Part shown: positions 44,788 to 53,725 of the stretch, one piece after another
How the letters are laid out: each line of letters starts with the position of its first letter
Numbering within the stretch: the first letter of the stretch is position 1
Assembly: GCA_965267435.1 (NCBI GenBank)
Contig: OZ253960.1
Coordinates: 1,550,001 to 1,614,000 of the forward strand
Direction of reading: 5' to 3'
Source of the DNA: JAWPMT01 sp965267435
GTDB lineage: Bacteria; Bacteroidota; Bacteroidia; Cytophagales; Cyclobacteriaceae
DNA: 64,000 bases
Translations under genes and position numbers: made by a program
Notes under the pieces: generated by a model
What the model was told of the DNA's origin: nothing
Database searches by the model: none
The model's input: only the letters and a program-made list of their open reading frames with translations

Positions 44788-45399
44788 ATGGCACTCAAAA
44801 CATTCGTAAAGGTCAGCAACATCACCAACCTCAGTGATGCCCGGTACTGTGCCGGTATGGGCGTTGACGTATTGGGTTTTCCTGTGGACGAACAGTCACC
44901 GTCGCATCTTTCCCCAGAAGCATTTGAAGAAATCACGGAGTGGATCTCAGGGCCGAGACTGGCAGGTGAATTTGGTAAAACCACACTTGAGGACATCAAG
45001 CTGGCACTGCGCTCTTACCAATTGGATGTCATCGAGATCTCACAGATTGATCTTGTGGAGCCCCTGGTCTTGCTGGGAAAGCCTGTTTTCATGAAGCTGG
45101 ACATCAGTACTCCCAAGAATTTCGACTTACTGAAGTCCCGCCTCAGCTACCTCGACGAACTAGTCGAAGCAGTGACACTCACCAATCAGGATGGTAAGAT
45201 GGCAGAGGACCTCAAGCACTTCATGAGCTTTTACAATGGCAATGTGAAACTGTTGCGGGGATTTGGTTTGCCAGCCGCAGAACAGGAGGAATATCTCATG
45301 GGTCCCGGTCTGACCCTGGAAGCCACTGAAGAGGATCGTCCGGGATATAAGGACTATGGCCAGGTAATGGACATACTCGAGGCGATAGAGGCCGACTAA
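44788..45399 (+). CDS. Phosphoribosylanthranilate isomerase-like protein lacking the catalytic Cys
   Basis: 203 aa. The N terminus 'FVKVSNITNLSDARYCAGMGVDVLGFPVDE' is clearly TrpF-like (compare KICG.TN..DA..A...GAD.LGF), but the catalytic Cys position is Ser10 ('KVSN'). The usual C-terminal phosphate loop region is changed to 'GPGLTLEATEEDRPGYKDYG'. There are no trp genes nearby. It is therefore probably not an authentic TrpF but a paralogue with another or no catalytic role. It is divergent from mnmA, and its stop overlaps that of the flippase-like gene by 4 bp. Confidence 0.7.
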   Translation: MALKTFVKVSNITNLSDARYCAGMGVDVLGFPVDEQSPSHLSPEAFEEITEWISGPRLAGEFGKTTLEDIKLALRSYQLDVIEISQIDLVEPLVLLGKPVFMKLDISTPKNFDLLKSRLSYLDELVEAVTLTNQDGKMAEDLKHFMSFYNGNVKLLRGFGLPAAEQEEYLMGPGLTLEATEEDRPGYKDYGQVMDILEAIEAD

Positions 45400-46265
45400 C
45401 TGGCCTCCTTTTTCTCCCTCACATCGAAAAACGCACCAAAAACCGACACCCCTAGGGTGATAAGAAAGAAAAGTAGGCTCAATGCCACTGCAAGATTCTT
45501 GTCGATACCCAGGTACTGATAACCCGCCAGAAACGTCAATTCGCGTGCACCTACGCCCCCTATCGTAAATGGAAGCACGGCTACCACGGAGGAGGCCAGA
45601 AACAACACCTGATACTCAAGGTACTGGCCGGCAAGCCCCAGAGACCGGAGGATGAAAAAGACGCATATGAGCTGCAATACCTGCGTAGCCAGGGAGAAGA
45701 GCGTCGTAACTCCAAACCGAGCCACGAAGCTCGGGAAGACCAACCTTTTCAAGACGTAGAGGGCTGGAAAGGCAAGGGCAGCCAATACCAAACTCACCGT
45801 CGTAATCCACTTTGGCCAATTGGGCACGTCCAATAACGCGATACCGAGAAGGGCCAGAAATGTAAGGGCAGCCATGCCGCTGATCCGATCAATCAACACG
45901 CCAGCGCCCAGCAACTTGACTGACTTACCAGACTCTTTGTGAAGAACATACACTTTGTAGCCATCTCCTCCGATCCCACCCGGCAGAAAGAGATTATAGA
46001 ACATACCGAGCCACGCCAGCTTAAGATTGCGCCAATGGCTAATGTAGAGATCCATGTTTCTGAAGTATACCTGCAGTCTAAAGGCACTCGAAACTTTGGA
46101 GGTAGCAAAGAGCAAAATGGCGATCGCCAACAAGGGCGGGTCGGCGGCATACAATATGGACCGGGTCTGTGGCCAGTCTATCGACCGAAAGACGAAGACC
46201 ATGGCCGTCGCCGAGACCAATATTCGAAGGGCGGCCTTCGCCCAGGACTTTTGTTTGGCAGTCAC
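45396..46265 (-). CDS. Lysylphosphatidylglycerol-synthase-TM/flippase-like membrane protein
   Basis: 289 aa with about seven to eight membrane helices. 'NLFLPGGIGGDGYKVYVLHKESG' and 'FTIGGVGARELTFLAGYQYLG' are the two hallmark loops of the UPF0104/PF03706 family. It follows the glycosyltransferase gene directly (46265/46266), suggesting joint action on a membrane-linked lipid or glycan, as is common for this pairing. The transported substrate is unknown. Confidence 0.85.
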   Translation of the reverse strand: MTAKQKSWAKAALRILVSATAMVFVFRSIDWPQTRSILYAADPPLLAIAILLFATSKVSSAFRLQVYFRNMDLYISHWRNLKLAWLGMFYNLFLPGGIGGDGYKVYVLHKESGKSVKLLGAGVLIDRISGMAALTFLALLGIALLDVPNWPKWITTVSLVLAALAFPALYVLKRLVFPSFVARFGVTTLFSLATQVLQLICVFFILRSLGLAGQYLEYQVLFLASSVVAVLPFTIGGVGARELTFLAGYQYLGIDKNLAVALSLLFFLITLGVSVFGAFFDVREKKEAS

Positions 46266-47207
46266 CTAGAATTGCTCCTTTATGCGATAGGTCTTTTTGT
46301 TTTGTGACTCGAAGTAAGTCCTCACGATGAGCTCCGCCACGATACCGATGGTGACAAGTTGCACACCTCCAAGGACCAGCATCACACCCAAAATGAGCAA
46401 AGGCCGGCCCCCAATATCTTCTCCGTAGATGAATTTGTCTATCAGCAGTAGGATATTGACGAGGACACCGGCGAGGAAAGTGACCAGCCCGGTGGTACCA
46501 AAGAGGTGCATTGGCCGCTGAAAGTACTTCTGAAAAAACACCATTAACAGCAGGTCACTCAACACGCGAAAGGTTCGCCCCAGTCCGTACTTGGACTTAC
46601 CGTGCCTTCGGGGGTGATGCTTTACCGGCACCTCCGCCAGTCGAGCACCCTGCAACTGAGCAAGCACTGGAATGAACCGATGAAGCTCGCCATAAAGGCC
46701 CAGGTTTTTGGCAATGTCTTTTTTAAAGATTTTGAGTGTGCAGCCGTAGTCATGTAGGTAGACTCCTGTCAATTTGCGAATCATGGCATTGGCCAACATG
46801 CTAGGGATCTTGCGCAGGAACATCCCGTCCTTGCGCTTTGAGCGAATACCTGCCACCACATCGACATCATCAGCGTGGAGTTTGTCCAACATCATTGGAA
46901 TGTCAGAGGGGTCATTCTGCAAATCCCCATCCAGTGTGACGATGTACTCTCCGGACGCGTGGTCGATACCGGCTGACATTGCGGTTGTTTGGCCATAGTT
47001 CTTGTTCAACACCACCGTCTTGATTCGCTCATCACGAAATTCGTGGATGTTGGCAATGGTACGATCGGTGCTGCCATCATCTACCACGACTACCTCATAG
47101 TCAATGTCAGTCAATGACTGCCTCACGCTGTCAAAAAGTGGCTGGATGTTGTCCTCTTCGTTCATCACCGGGATGACCAGAGAGACCATGTATTTATTGG
47201 GTTCCAT
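46266..47207 (-). CDS. Membrane-anchored GT2 glycosyltransferase (dolichol-phosphate-mannosyltransferase-like)
   Basis: 313 aa. GT-A domain with 'VSLVIPVMNEEDNIQPLF', 'VVVVDDGSTDRT', and DxD 'VTLDGDLQNDP'. 'HDYGCTLKIF' and 'VPVKHHPRRHGKSKYG' are typical of the DPM1/GtrB/ArnC branch. Two C-terminal helices ('FGTTGLVTFLAGVLVNILLL', 'LLILGVMLVLGGVQLVTIGI') anchor it. It probably moves a sugar to a polyprenyl phosphate, with the adjacent membrane protein as partner. Confidence 0.92.
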   Translation of the reverse strand: MEPNKYMVSLVIPVMNEEDNIQPLFDSVRQSLTDIDYEVVVVDDGSTDRTIANIHEFRDERIKTVVLNKNYGQTTAMSAGIDHASGEYIVTLDGDLQNDPSDIPMMLDKLHADDVDVVAGIRSKRKDGMFLRKIPSMLANAMIRKLTGVYLHDYGCTLKIFKKDIAKNLGLYGELHRFIPVLAQLQGARLAEVPVKHHPRRHGKSKYGLGRTFRVLSDLLLMVFFQKYFQRPMHLFGTTGLVTFLAGVLVNILLLIDKFIYGEDIGGRPLLILGVMLVLGGVQLVTIGIVAELIVRTYFESQNKKTYRIKEQF

Positions 47208-47251
47208 GCGGCCGCAAATCTACAGGCTAAGCAGGACGGTTGGAACCCTTT

Positions 47252-47283
47252 TTTGTGTTATCGGGTAGATGTATATACATTTA
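47252..47283 (+). promoter_or_regulatory. Candidate Bacteroidota-type promoter for the DoxX gene
   Basis: TTTG (47252-47255) and TACATTTA (47276-47283; seven of eight against TAnnTTTG) are 20 bp apart, fitting the -33/-7 pattern. The ATG at 47301 follows about 18 bp later. Confidence 0.45.
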
Positions 47284-47300
47284 ATGTAAATACCCATTCT

Positions 47301-47705
47301 ATGGCTACTATTACCCCTACATTTTCGAAACCTCTTAGGATAACCGCTACAGTAGTGCGTTACCTCCTGGGAGTAATTTTTGCATTTTTTGGCCTCAATG
47401 GCTTCTTTCAGTTCCTGCCCACACCAGCAATGGACGGTGCGGCAGCGGCGTTTATGGGAGGGCTAGGTGCCGCAAGCTACTTCTTCCCGGTGCTCAAGGC
47501 ACTTGAGGTGGTTGCTGGGGCCCTTTTGCTCACTGGACGATATGTGCCTTTGGCCATTGCGATCCTGGGGCCGATCACGTTGCAGATCTTCTTCTTCCAC
47601 CTATTTCTAACGCCCATCAACCCAGTGGCCTTTATCGTCTTTCTGGGCAACATATTTCTGGCCTTTGCCTACAAGGAGAATTTCAGTGGCGTGTTCGCCA
47701 AATAG
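47301..47705 (+). CDS. DoxX-family membrane protein
   Basis: 134 aa from ATG 47301; an earlier in-frame start at 47253 would overlap the promoter. Four membrane helices with the DoxX pattern: 'VVRYLLGVIFAFFGLNGFFQFLP', 'LGAASYFFPVLKALEVVAGALLLTGRYVPLAIAILGPI', 'LTPINPVAFIVFLGNIFLAFAYKENF'. Function in Bacteroidota is uncertain; family members affect redox or membrane physiology. A terminator follows. Confidence 0.88.
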   Translation: MATITPTFSKPLRITATVVRYLLGVIFAFFGLNGFFQFLPTPAMDGAAAAFMGGLGAASYFFPVLKALEVVAGALLLTGRYVPLAIAILGPITLQIFFFHLFLTPINPVAFIVFLGNIFLAFAYKENFSGVFAK

Positions 47706-48050
47706 TGAATTCCACTATACTCACAGAGAGCAAGCGATTCCGTTATGGGATCGCTTTTTTGTTTCTCTCACAACCTATTAGTAGGTGATATATCTCCCCC
47801 AGGTCGTCCGAGCACCGATTTGACTCATCGTGAGATTTTTCCCTCTAACGGGTATTACCTACCATCAATCGTATAAATGTGTGCCTTGCGGGAGCTGACA
47901 TCTAAGTTTGAGTAAAACTAGCATTTGACAGACCGCCATGTTGCCAACTACCATTGAAGAAGATCGGTGCATCGACCTTTCCCTGGTGTCGCCTGTAGTC
48001 CATACCGGTAGCTTGCCTGTCGTGGCGCTTGCCTAAGAATCCCAGCATAT
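47706..48050. other. Intergenic region before glycosyltransferase pair
   Basis: It holds the DoxX terminator, then about 290 bp without a supported gene. A 32-codon frame at 47938-48036 starts with ATG but shows no motif and is too short to call. Confidence 0.4.
47732..47761 (+). terminator. Intrinsic terminator after DoxX gene
   Basis: AAGCGATTCC and GGGATCGCTT (10-bp stem with one G-U pair, loop GTTAT-like) are followed by six T. Confidence 0.8.
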
Positions 48051-49220
48051 ATGGACACGATGCTTTACCATATACCGACTATCCTATTGATCCTTACAGG
48101 TATTAGTACCTTGTATTTTCTATTCTTCGTAATAGCCAGCCATACTAAGAAGAAAGAAGTGGGCCGTGTACTGCACCCCACCAACCGAAAGATCAGGGTC
48201 CTCATCCCCGCCAGAAAGGAACATACCAACATTGAAGAGTGCGCGATCCGTTCGCTCATGCAGAGCTATGATAATAGCGACTTCGAAGTGGTCATCATTG
48301 CCGATGGCCTTCCCGGAACGACTTTGCTCGAACTGCAGGGGCTTGATGTCAGCATCTTACCCCTCGATCTCGAGGTGAAAACCAATGCGAATGCCGTTAG
48401 GGAGGCAATGAAGCATTTGGACCCACGAGATACTGACATCTATGTGCTGGTGGACCCTGATCATGTGCAGGAATTTGACTTCCTCGAGAAGATAAACAAT
48501 GCCTACAACCAAGGAGCTCGCGTGATGCAGGGGCACGTTACACCGAAGAAGCGCAATACTATCGCAAAGCGCCTCATCGCCGCTAATGAAGAAATCAACA
48601 ACGCAATTTTTCGAAAAGGACCCGCGAGACTTGGGCTGTCACCAGTTATCAAAGGGGCAGGAATGGCGTTTGACAGTCGCCTACTACATCGTTTGGTTCG
48701 GGATATCGATGGCGGCAAATCGTTCACAAGAGAAATGGATCGCTGCCTCCGCATCGCCGGAATAAAGGTGAGCTACCTCCCTACAGCCAGGATCTTCACA
48801 GAGCGTTTGCGCTTCGGGGCCTTACTTAAGTTCCCATTGGGCCGATCTCTACATTATCTGACGAACCTGGGGCGTCTTGCCAAGAAAAATCAACCCGCTG
48901 AATTCTTCGACGGGCTCTTGCGATCACTACTGCCCTGCAAGCTATTGACTTGGAGCGCAGGCATCGCTGCTGGTCTTTACTTCCAGGACCCGCAGCTACT
49001 AGCGTCAACACTGGCATTTACGGCCGTTCTGTTGATCGCCGTTCCCAGAAAACTGTATCGAGCGCAACTCAGAGAAGTGGCGGCTGGCCTCCCTCGAGTA
49101 CTGCGATTCATGCTCAAATACACCGGTGGTGAGACCATCATCAGAAAGAGTATCCGCTTTAAGAACTTACCTTTAGAATACACCCATGAGGATCGGCATA
49201 GAAGCACAGCGAATATTTAG
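48051..49220 (+). CDS. GT2-type glycosyltransferase with membrane helices
   Basis: 389 aa. One N-terminal helix ('IPTILLILTGISTLYFLFFVIA') is followed by a GT-A domain ('IRVLIPARKEHTNIEECAIRSLM', 'FEVVIIADG', 'IYVLVDPDHVQEF', where DPDH takes the DxD position, and 'REMDRCLRIAGIKVSYLPTARIFTE'). A C-terminal hydrophobic pair follows. The GT4 gene starts 35 bp before its stop in another frame, so the two are likely made together, probably for a surface glycan. Acceptor unknown. Confidence 0.85.
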   Translation: MDTMLYHIPTILLILTGISTLYFLFFVIASHTKKKEVGRVLHPTNRKIRVLIPARKEHTNIEECAIRSLMQSYDNSDFEVVIIADGLPGTTLLELQGLDVSILPLDLEVKTNANAVREAMKHLDPRDTDIYVLVDPDHVQEFDFLEKINNAYNQGARVMQGHVTPKKRNTIAKRLIAANEEINNAIFRKGPARLGLSPVIKGAGMAFDSRLLHRLVRDIDGGKSFTREMDRCLRIAGIKVSYLPTARIFTERLRFGALLKFPLGRSLHYLTNLGRLAKKNQPAEFFDGLLRSLLPCKLLTWSAGIAAGLYFQDPQLLASTLAFTAVLLIAVPRKLYRAQLREVAAGLPRVLRFMLKYTGGETIIRKSIRFKNLPLEYTHEDRHRSTANI

Positions 49221-50346
49221 TGCTAAAAAATCTGCCGTCGATCAATTGATCCTGGAATTGATCCACGGTCTGATGGCCATCGATGATGACAATGAATATT
49301 TCATCTTCGCAGCGCCGGGGCCAGAGACCCACGTATTTCACGAAGCTCCCAACTTCCATTTGGTATACATCAACTCGACTGCATCACTCCTGTGGGAGCA
49401 GGTGGCACTTCCTCGGGAAGTGAGCAAATTGAGCCTCGACCTCATGCATTGCACGACAAGTTTGGGAATCACAAACCCGCAAACCAAAACCCTCGTGACC
49501 ATCAACGACAGCGTCAATCTCACGAGACCTTACCTTGGGGGCAATATCATTCAGAAAATACGGTCAGCGTACCGCCGAAAGAGATTTAAGTCCATTGCGA
49601 CAGTGGCCAACGGCCTGGTGACACATTGCAGTCACGACCGAAATGCCATCACCAAGAAATATGCGAGCCTGGCAGGAAAGACAAAAACGATTCATCCCGG
49701 CGTCAGCAGTCATTACCTCTACACGCCGGCACATCTGCAAAGGCCCGCACGTGTCCCAGCGCAGTACCTGCTCTACTTTGGTGGATTGGAACCTCGCAAG
49801 AACATGCGCAACGTACTAAAGGGCTATGAGCTGTATTCGAAGATGACAACGAAGCAAGCCATGCCTCTGGTGATAGCGGATGTCGCTGAGGATGAGATAA
49901 TAAACACCCTTACGGAACTGAACTTGCACAAAATCAGGAGTAAGATTGTCCTCGCAGGCCATGTGCCTTGGGAAAAACTGCCTTCCCTCTACAGTCATGC
50001 CACCCTCCTACTGTGCCCTTACCTGAGGGACACCAATGGCATGCAGATCATAGAAGGAATGGCTTCTGATACGGCAGTGCTGACCTCCAACACTTCCTGC
50101 CTTGGAGAAATCAGTGGTCGTGCGGGATATCGCGTCAACCCTTTCAGCCCGGAAGCGATCAGCCATGGCATCTACAAGGTGCTTCACGACAGTGGAACCC
50201 GCAGTCGCATGTTGGCCAAGGGCCATGACCGCGTGCGCCATTTCCTGTGGCCTATCGTTGCCCGACGCTATCAAAATATTTACATGGAGATCATGGCGGA
50301 AGAGGTTAGGTTGCCATTCTCTTCGCAGGATCTAATTGCCTCCTGA
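49186..50346 (+). CDS. GT4-type glycosyltransferase
   Basis: 386 aa. GT-B fold with 'MRIGIEAQRIFSAKKSAVDQLILEL', 'TLVTINDSVNLTRPYL', 'LLYFGGLEPRKNMRNVLKGYEL', 'KIVLAGHVPWEKLPSLYSHATLLLCPYLRDTNGMQIIEGMASDTAVLTSNTSCLGEISG', a GT4 signature with the conserved Glu in a variant E-x7 position. It overlaps the upstream GT2 gene by 35 bp, and the DUF4174 gene overlaps its 3' end by 15 bp tail to tail. It probably extends the same glycan. Confidence 0.9.
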   Translation: MRIGIEAQRIFSAKKSAVDQLILELIHGLMAIDDDNEYFIFAAPGPETHVFHEAPNFHLVYINSTASLLWEQVALPREVSKLSLDLMHCTTSLGITNPQTKTLVTINDSVNLTRPYLGGNIIQKIRSAYRRKRFKSIATVANGLVTHCSHDRNAITKKYASLAGKTKTIHPGVSSHYLYTPAHLQRPARVPAQYLLYFGGLEPRKNMRNVLKGYELYSKMTTKQAMPLVIADVAEDEIINTLTELNLHKIRSKIVLAGHVPWEKLPSLYSHATLLLCPYLRDTNGMQIIEGMASDTAVLTSNTSCLGEISGRAGYRVNPFSPEAISHGIYKVLHDSGTRSRMLAKGHDRVRHFLWPIVARRYQNIYMEIMAEEVRLPFSSQDLIAS

Positions 50347-50751
50347 TCTCATCTCAGCGCGACGCATGGGCATCTGATCAATCAGGGCGAAAATTTCCCT
50401 TGGCTCGACGAGTTCCGAACCTCTGAACTTCACGCCCCCATCCTTCCCGACTAAAGCCAGGCCAAACGCATCTGGCTTCAAACCGCAGGCCCGGACTACC
50501 TGACTAGCGGAAATCGACGAGCGCTCGCCAAAGAGATCCACCTCCTCTCCGCGTATAGTGAGTAGCACGACATCCCGTTCCTGAAGCTCAGGTAGCTCAT
50601 CAGTGAAGTCACTGTATTGACGAGCGGCCATGTCAACATCTTCTCCAGTCTGGATGACAATGACCCGCTGCTTCCAGCGGTAAATGTCGAGCGGATTATT
50701 TTCTGAGACCACAACGGCGGACTGCAGGAGTATGAAAATCAGGAAGCTCAT
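50332..50751 (-). CDS. DUF4174-type exported protein
   Basis: 139 aa. A short signal peptide ('FLIFILLQSAVVVS') is followed by the DUF4174 pattern 'NPLDIYRWKQRVIVI', then 'LALVGKDGGVKFRGSELVEPREIFALIDQMPMRRAEM'. The fold resembles thioredoxin-like periplasmic proteins but no Cys pair is present, so it is not a redox enzyme. Function unknown. Confidence 0.82.
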   Translation of the reverse strand: MSFLIFILLQSAVVVSENNPLDIYRWKQRVIVIQTGEDVDMAARQYSDFTDELPELQERDVVLLTIRGEEVDLFGERSSISASQVVRACGLKPDAFGLALVGKDGGVKFRGSELVEPREIFALIDQMPMRRAEMRSGGN

Positions 50752-50803
50752 ACTCCCATAACCCGTGTCAGGCCCTTTTTGATTTGACTAGTTCAGGAAA
50801 ATG

Positions 50804-51658
50804 CTAAAAGACCGTCAGCAAAGAGATATCAAAGACCATAATGGCCTCTTCCGGGATCTGTGGAGGTATACCATTGGGTCCGTACGCGTGGAAAGACGGA
50901 ATGTACAGCGTGATGGAACCACCTTCACCAATCAACGGTAAGCCCATCTGCCATCCCGGGATCAGTCCACCGAGTTGAAAGATGGCACCTTCGCCACTAT
51001 CGAACACTTCTCCGTCAAGGAACCTTCCCTCGTAATCAATGGCTATTGAGTTCTGAGGTGATGGAGAGGGGCCATCGCCTTGCTCATGAATGATGTAGCG
51101 AATATCGGATGCAGGATCAACCTCAGCCTGGATATTGTTGGCTTGGAGGAAGGCATCGATCACCAGTCCATCTGCAGCTATACTGGCCTCGGAGTCGTAT
51201 AGCGAAACTTCAAAGATCACATTGCTATTGGCCGGCAGGTTGTCACCTGACTGACGCCCAAATGCCAGGCCGGAAGGCGAGTACAGGGTCATGGATCCAC
51301 CTTCGGAAATAAATGGAAAGCCGATCTCCCAGGCCAAGAGTGGGATCGCCTCAGGATTGACAGGCAAGTTTTCCTCCTCTGCGAACATAGTACCATCCAG
51401 CGTTTGCGCGTCGAATGTCACGTACAGAATAGTGGCCTCTTCGATGGGCTTACCCAAGCCCACATCGTTGATGACGAACCTTAAACCGGACTCGTCTTCC
51501 GCGGCGGTGATGTTATTGTCTGATAGGTACTGATCGATTGCCTCGATGTCCTGTTGCAATTGCACATTTGGATCAAAGTTATCATCGGATCCACAGCCAC
51601 CGAGGATGCCTGCAAAGAGCACAATGGTAGCAATAGGGATAGCATAGCGTTTTTTCAT
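50804..51658 (-). CDS. Two-domain FKBP-type peptidyl-prolyl isomerase lipoprotein
   Basis: 284 aa. The lipobox 'AGILGGCGSDD' gives Cys22. Domain 1 (about 60-155) is degenerate ('TLDGTMFAEEENLPV ... SMTLYSPSGLAFG'). Domain 2 (about 185-284) keeps the FKBP core ('DYEGRFLDGEVFDSGEGAIFQLGGLIPGWQMGLPLIGEGGSITLYIPSFHAYG'). It is presumably a periplasmic outer-membrane-anchored folding helper. It is a paralogue of 34194-35189, with the same two-domain layout. Confidence 0.9.
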   Translation of the reverse strand: MKKRYAIPIATIVLFAGILGGCGSDDNFDPNVQLQQDIEAIDQYLSDNNITAAEDESGLRFVINDVGLGKPIEEATILYVTFDAQTLDGTMFAEEENLPVNPEAIPLLAWEIGFPFISEGGSMTLYSPSGLAFGRQSGDNLPANSNVIFEVSLYDSEASIAADGLVIDAFLQANNIQAEVDPASDIRYIIHEQGDGPSPSPQNSIAIDYEGRFLDGEVFDSGEGAIFQLGGLIPGWQMGLPLIGEGGSITLYIPSFHAYGPNGIPPQIPEEAIMVFDISLLTVF

Positions 51659-51779
51659 TCGTTCTCGTTTCTTGTTCTTGGAGGCAGCTTTTCGCCTCGT
51701 TATTTCACAAAATTAACTCTCAATTGCGTGGGTAAGCAAAAATTGTTCCGGTGATTGTGGTCTGACCTTAGGATAATGC

Positions 51780-52433
51780 TCAAAACTGAAATTTCATGTA
51801 CTTGATTTTCTCTCCTTTCTCAGAGAAGATCTTTTCGTACTTGGTTTTAAGGCCATGGTGTTCACCCACAAGTGGTGAATCGTACAAGTCCCACGTGTAA
51901 GTCAGATTGCGCACAGGATATTGGGACTGCAAGAGTTCAAGCGTGTACTCAAAGAGCCCTGTGTTGTCTGTTTTGAACTTGAACCAGCCCTCTGGATCCA
52001 ATGCATGCTTGTACAAGTTGAGGTAGCGTGGAAAAGTAAGCCTCCGCTTCTCGTCCCTGCTTTTTGGCCGAGGGTCGGGGAACGTCAGCCAGATCTCAGA
52101 TATCTCATTCTCTGCGAAGAACTTCTCAAAGAAAAGCATCTGCGTCCTCAGAAACGCGACGTTGTCCAGACCCTCCTCCAGGGCCGTCTGACTGCCGACC
52201 CAAATGCGCTCACCTTTGATATCTATTCCCAGGAAGTTCCGATCAGGAAAGATGCGCGCCAGGCCTATCGTATACTCGCCTTTGCCACACCCTAGCTCAA
52301 CAACGAGGTCGTTGTTGTTCTGGAACATTTCTTCCCTCCATCGCCCTTTGATTTGCTCGTAGCCCTCCTTTCCCGGCTCGAGCACATTTCGACTCTCAAA
52401 ATTCTCGGCGAATCTTCTTCTCTTCTGTCTCAC
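51780..52433 (-). CDS. trmB: tRNA (guanine-N7)-methyltransferase
   Basis: 217 aa. SAM-binding 'LVVELGCGKGEYT' and the family motif 'WLTFPDPRPKSRDEKRRLT' identify TrmB, which methylates G46 of tRNA. 'TKYEKIF' near the C terminus matches the substrate-binding TxYE motif. Its start overlaps the folC stop by 4 bp (translational coupling). Last gene of the exbB-exbD-tonB-like-folC-trmB run. Confidence 0.96.
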   Translation of the reverse strand: MRQKRRRFAENFESRNVLEPGKEGYEQIKGRWREEMFQNNNDLVVELGCGKGEYTIGLARIFPDRNFLGIDIKGERIWVGSQTALEEGLDNVAFLRTQMLFFEKFFAENEISEIWLTFPDPRPKSRDEKRRLTFPRYLNLYKHALDPEGWFKFKTDNTGLFEYTLELLQSQYPVRNLTYTWDLYDSPLVGEHHGLKTKYEKIFSEKGEKIKYMKFQF

Positions 52434-53710
52434 AATCCCTCAATTTCAGCAACGACAAACGTGCTACCACAGACAACAATGATATCTTCGGAGGCCGCTG
52501 AATTGACAGCGTCTGCGATCGCGTTATTGACATTGGTAAAAGAGGACCCTTTCAATCCGCAGGAAGAGGCAACGCTCCCCAATTCATCCACCGACAGTGA
52601 TCGTGGGACGCCGCTCTGCGTCCAATAGTACGTAGCGTCTCTGGGAAACAGCTCCAGCAATTCACCAATGTCTTTCTCCTTCACCATGCCAAAGACTATG
52701 TGCTTCCGCCCCTTTTCGTGGGCAAGTTGTTCGAATAGCCGAGTTAGTCCCGATACATTGTGGCTGACGTCGGCAATGACCATGGGGCCCTTCCGTAACA
52801 CCTGCCACCTTCCTCGGATTTCGAGCTGCTTCAGACCCCTTCGCATGTGCTCTTCATCGACTACAAAACCCTTATCGCCCAGCAACTCCAGCACATCGAA
52901 TACACCAGGGAGATTTTCGAGCAAGTACCGCGCGCCATTGTTAACATATAACCCGTCAATAAACCTCTCATCCCCTCGCCGAACATTGATCACTTGATGA
53001 GTGATATCGCTGTCTATCAGAGTGATAGCATACTCTTTCCGTCGGGCTACGATAGGGCTACCTTCCGCCTGTGCCTTCTGTTCAAAAATTGGTAGCAAAT
53101 CCGGCTGATCGGCTCCGACCACGACGGGGACACCCTTTTTTATGATGCCTGCTTTTTCCTTGGCGATCTTTTCCAGTGTATCTCCCAGGATGTCCATATG
53201 GTCCCAGCCTATCATCGTAATCAGCGAAGCAATCGGCCTCAATACATTCGTGCTGTCAAGACGCCCACCCAGTCCGGTTTCAACGACGGCAATGTCCACC
53301 TCCTTTCTGGCAAAACACCAAAACGCCATGGCGACAGTGAGCTCGAAAAATGAAGGTTGGATGTCGACAATGGCAGGCTTCATCAGATCGACGAATTCCA
53401 CCACCTCCTCCTGCTCGATCTCAGCTCCGCCCACTTTGATGCGCTCGGTGAACTCACGAAGGTGTGGCGACGTATAGAGCCCCACTTTGTAGCCTGCGGC
53501 ACGCAAAATCGACTCCAGTACAGCTGCCGAAGAGCCCTTCCCATTGGTGCCGGCGATATGGATACTCGGAAATCGGTGGTGTGGATGATCAAGGTGATCC
53601 AGCAACCGCAAGGTGTTCGTGAGGTCCTTCTTGAAGGCCGTTTTGCCCACTCTTTGGTAGATGGGCAGTTGCTGATACAAGAACTGAAGGGTCTCCGCGT
53701 AGTTCATCAA
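52430..53710 (-). CDS. folC: Bifunctional folylpolyglutamate/dihydrofolate synthase
   Basis: 426 aa. Mur-ligase-type ATP enzyme. P-loop 'HIAGTNGKGSSAAVLES' (about 51-65), 'VGLYTSPHLREFTERIKV', 'DIAVVETGLGGRLDSTNV' and 'LGDTLEKIAKEKAGIIKKGVPVV' are the folate-ligase blocks. It adds glutamate to folates and may form dihydrofolate from dihydropteroate. It lies 15 bp after the TonB-like gene and overlaps trmB. Confidence 0.96.
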   Translation of the reverse strand: MMNYAETLQFLYQQLPIYQRVGKTAFKKDLTNTLRLLDHLDHPHHRFPSIHIAGTNGKGSSAAVLESILRAAGYKVGLYTSPHLREFTERIKVGGAEIEQEEVVEFVDLMKPAIVDIQPSFFELTVAMAFWCFARKEVDIAVVETGLGGRLDSTNVLRPIASLITMIGWDHMDILGDTLEKIAKEKAGIIKKGVPVVVGADQPDLLPIFEQKAQAEGSPIVARRKEYAITLIDSDITHQVINVRRGDERFIDGLYVNNGARYLLENLPGVFDVLELLGDKGFVVDEEHMRRGLKQLEIRGRWQVLRKGPMVIADVSHNVSGLTRLFEQLAHEKGRKHIVFGMVKEKDIGELLELFPRDATYYWTQSGVPRSLSVDELGSVASSCGLKGSSFTNVNNAIADAVNSAASEDIIVVCGSTFVVAEIEGL

Positions 53711-53725
53711 GACCGCGAAGTACGT

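Noticed and set aside
47938..48036. 32-codon ORF before the glycosyltransferase pair
   Set aside because: Too short, no terminator or similarity to other small genes here.
48051..50346. Frameshifted single glycosyltransferase
   Set aside because: The two frames encode complete, different families (GT2 and GT4) with an ordinary 35-bp overlap.
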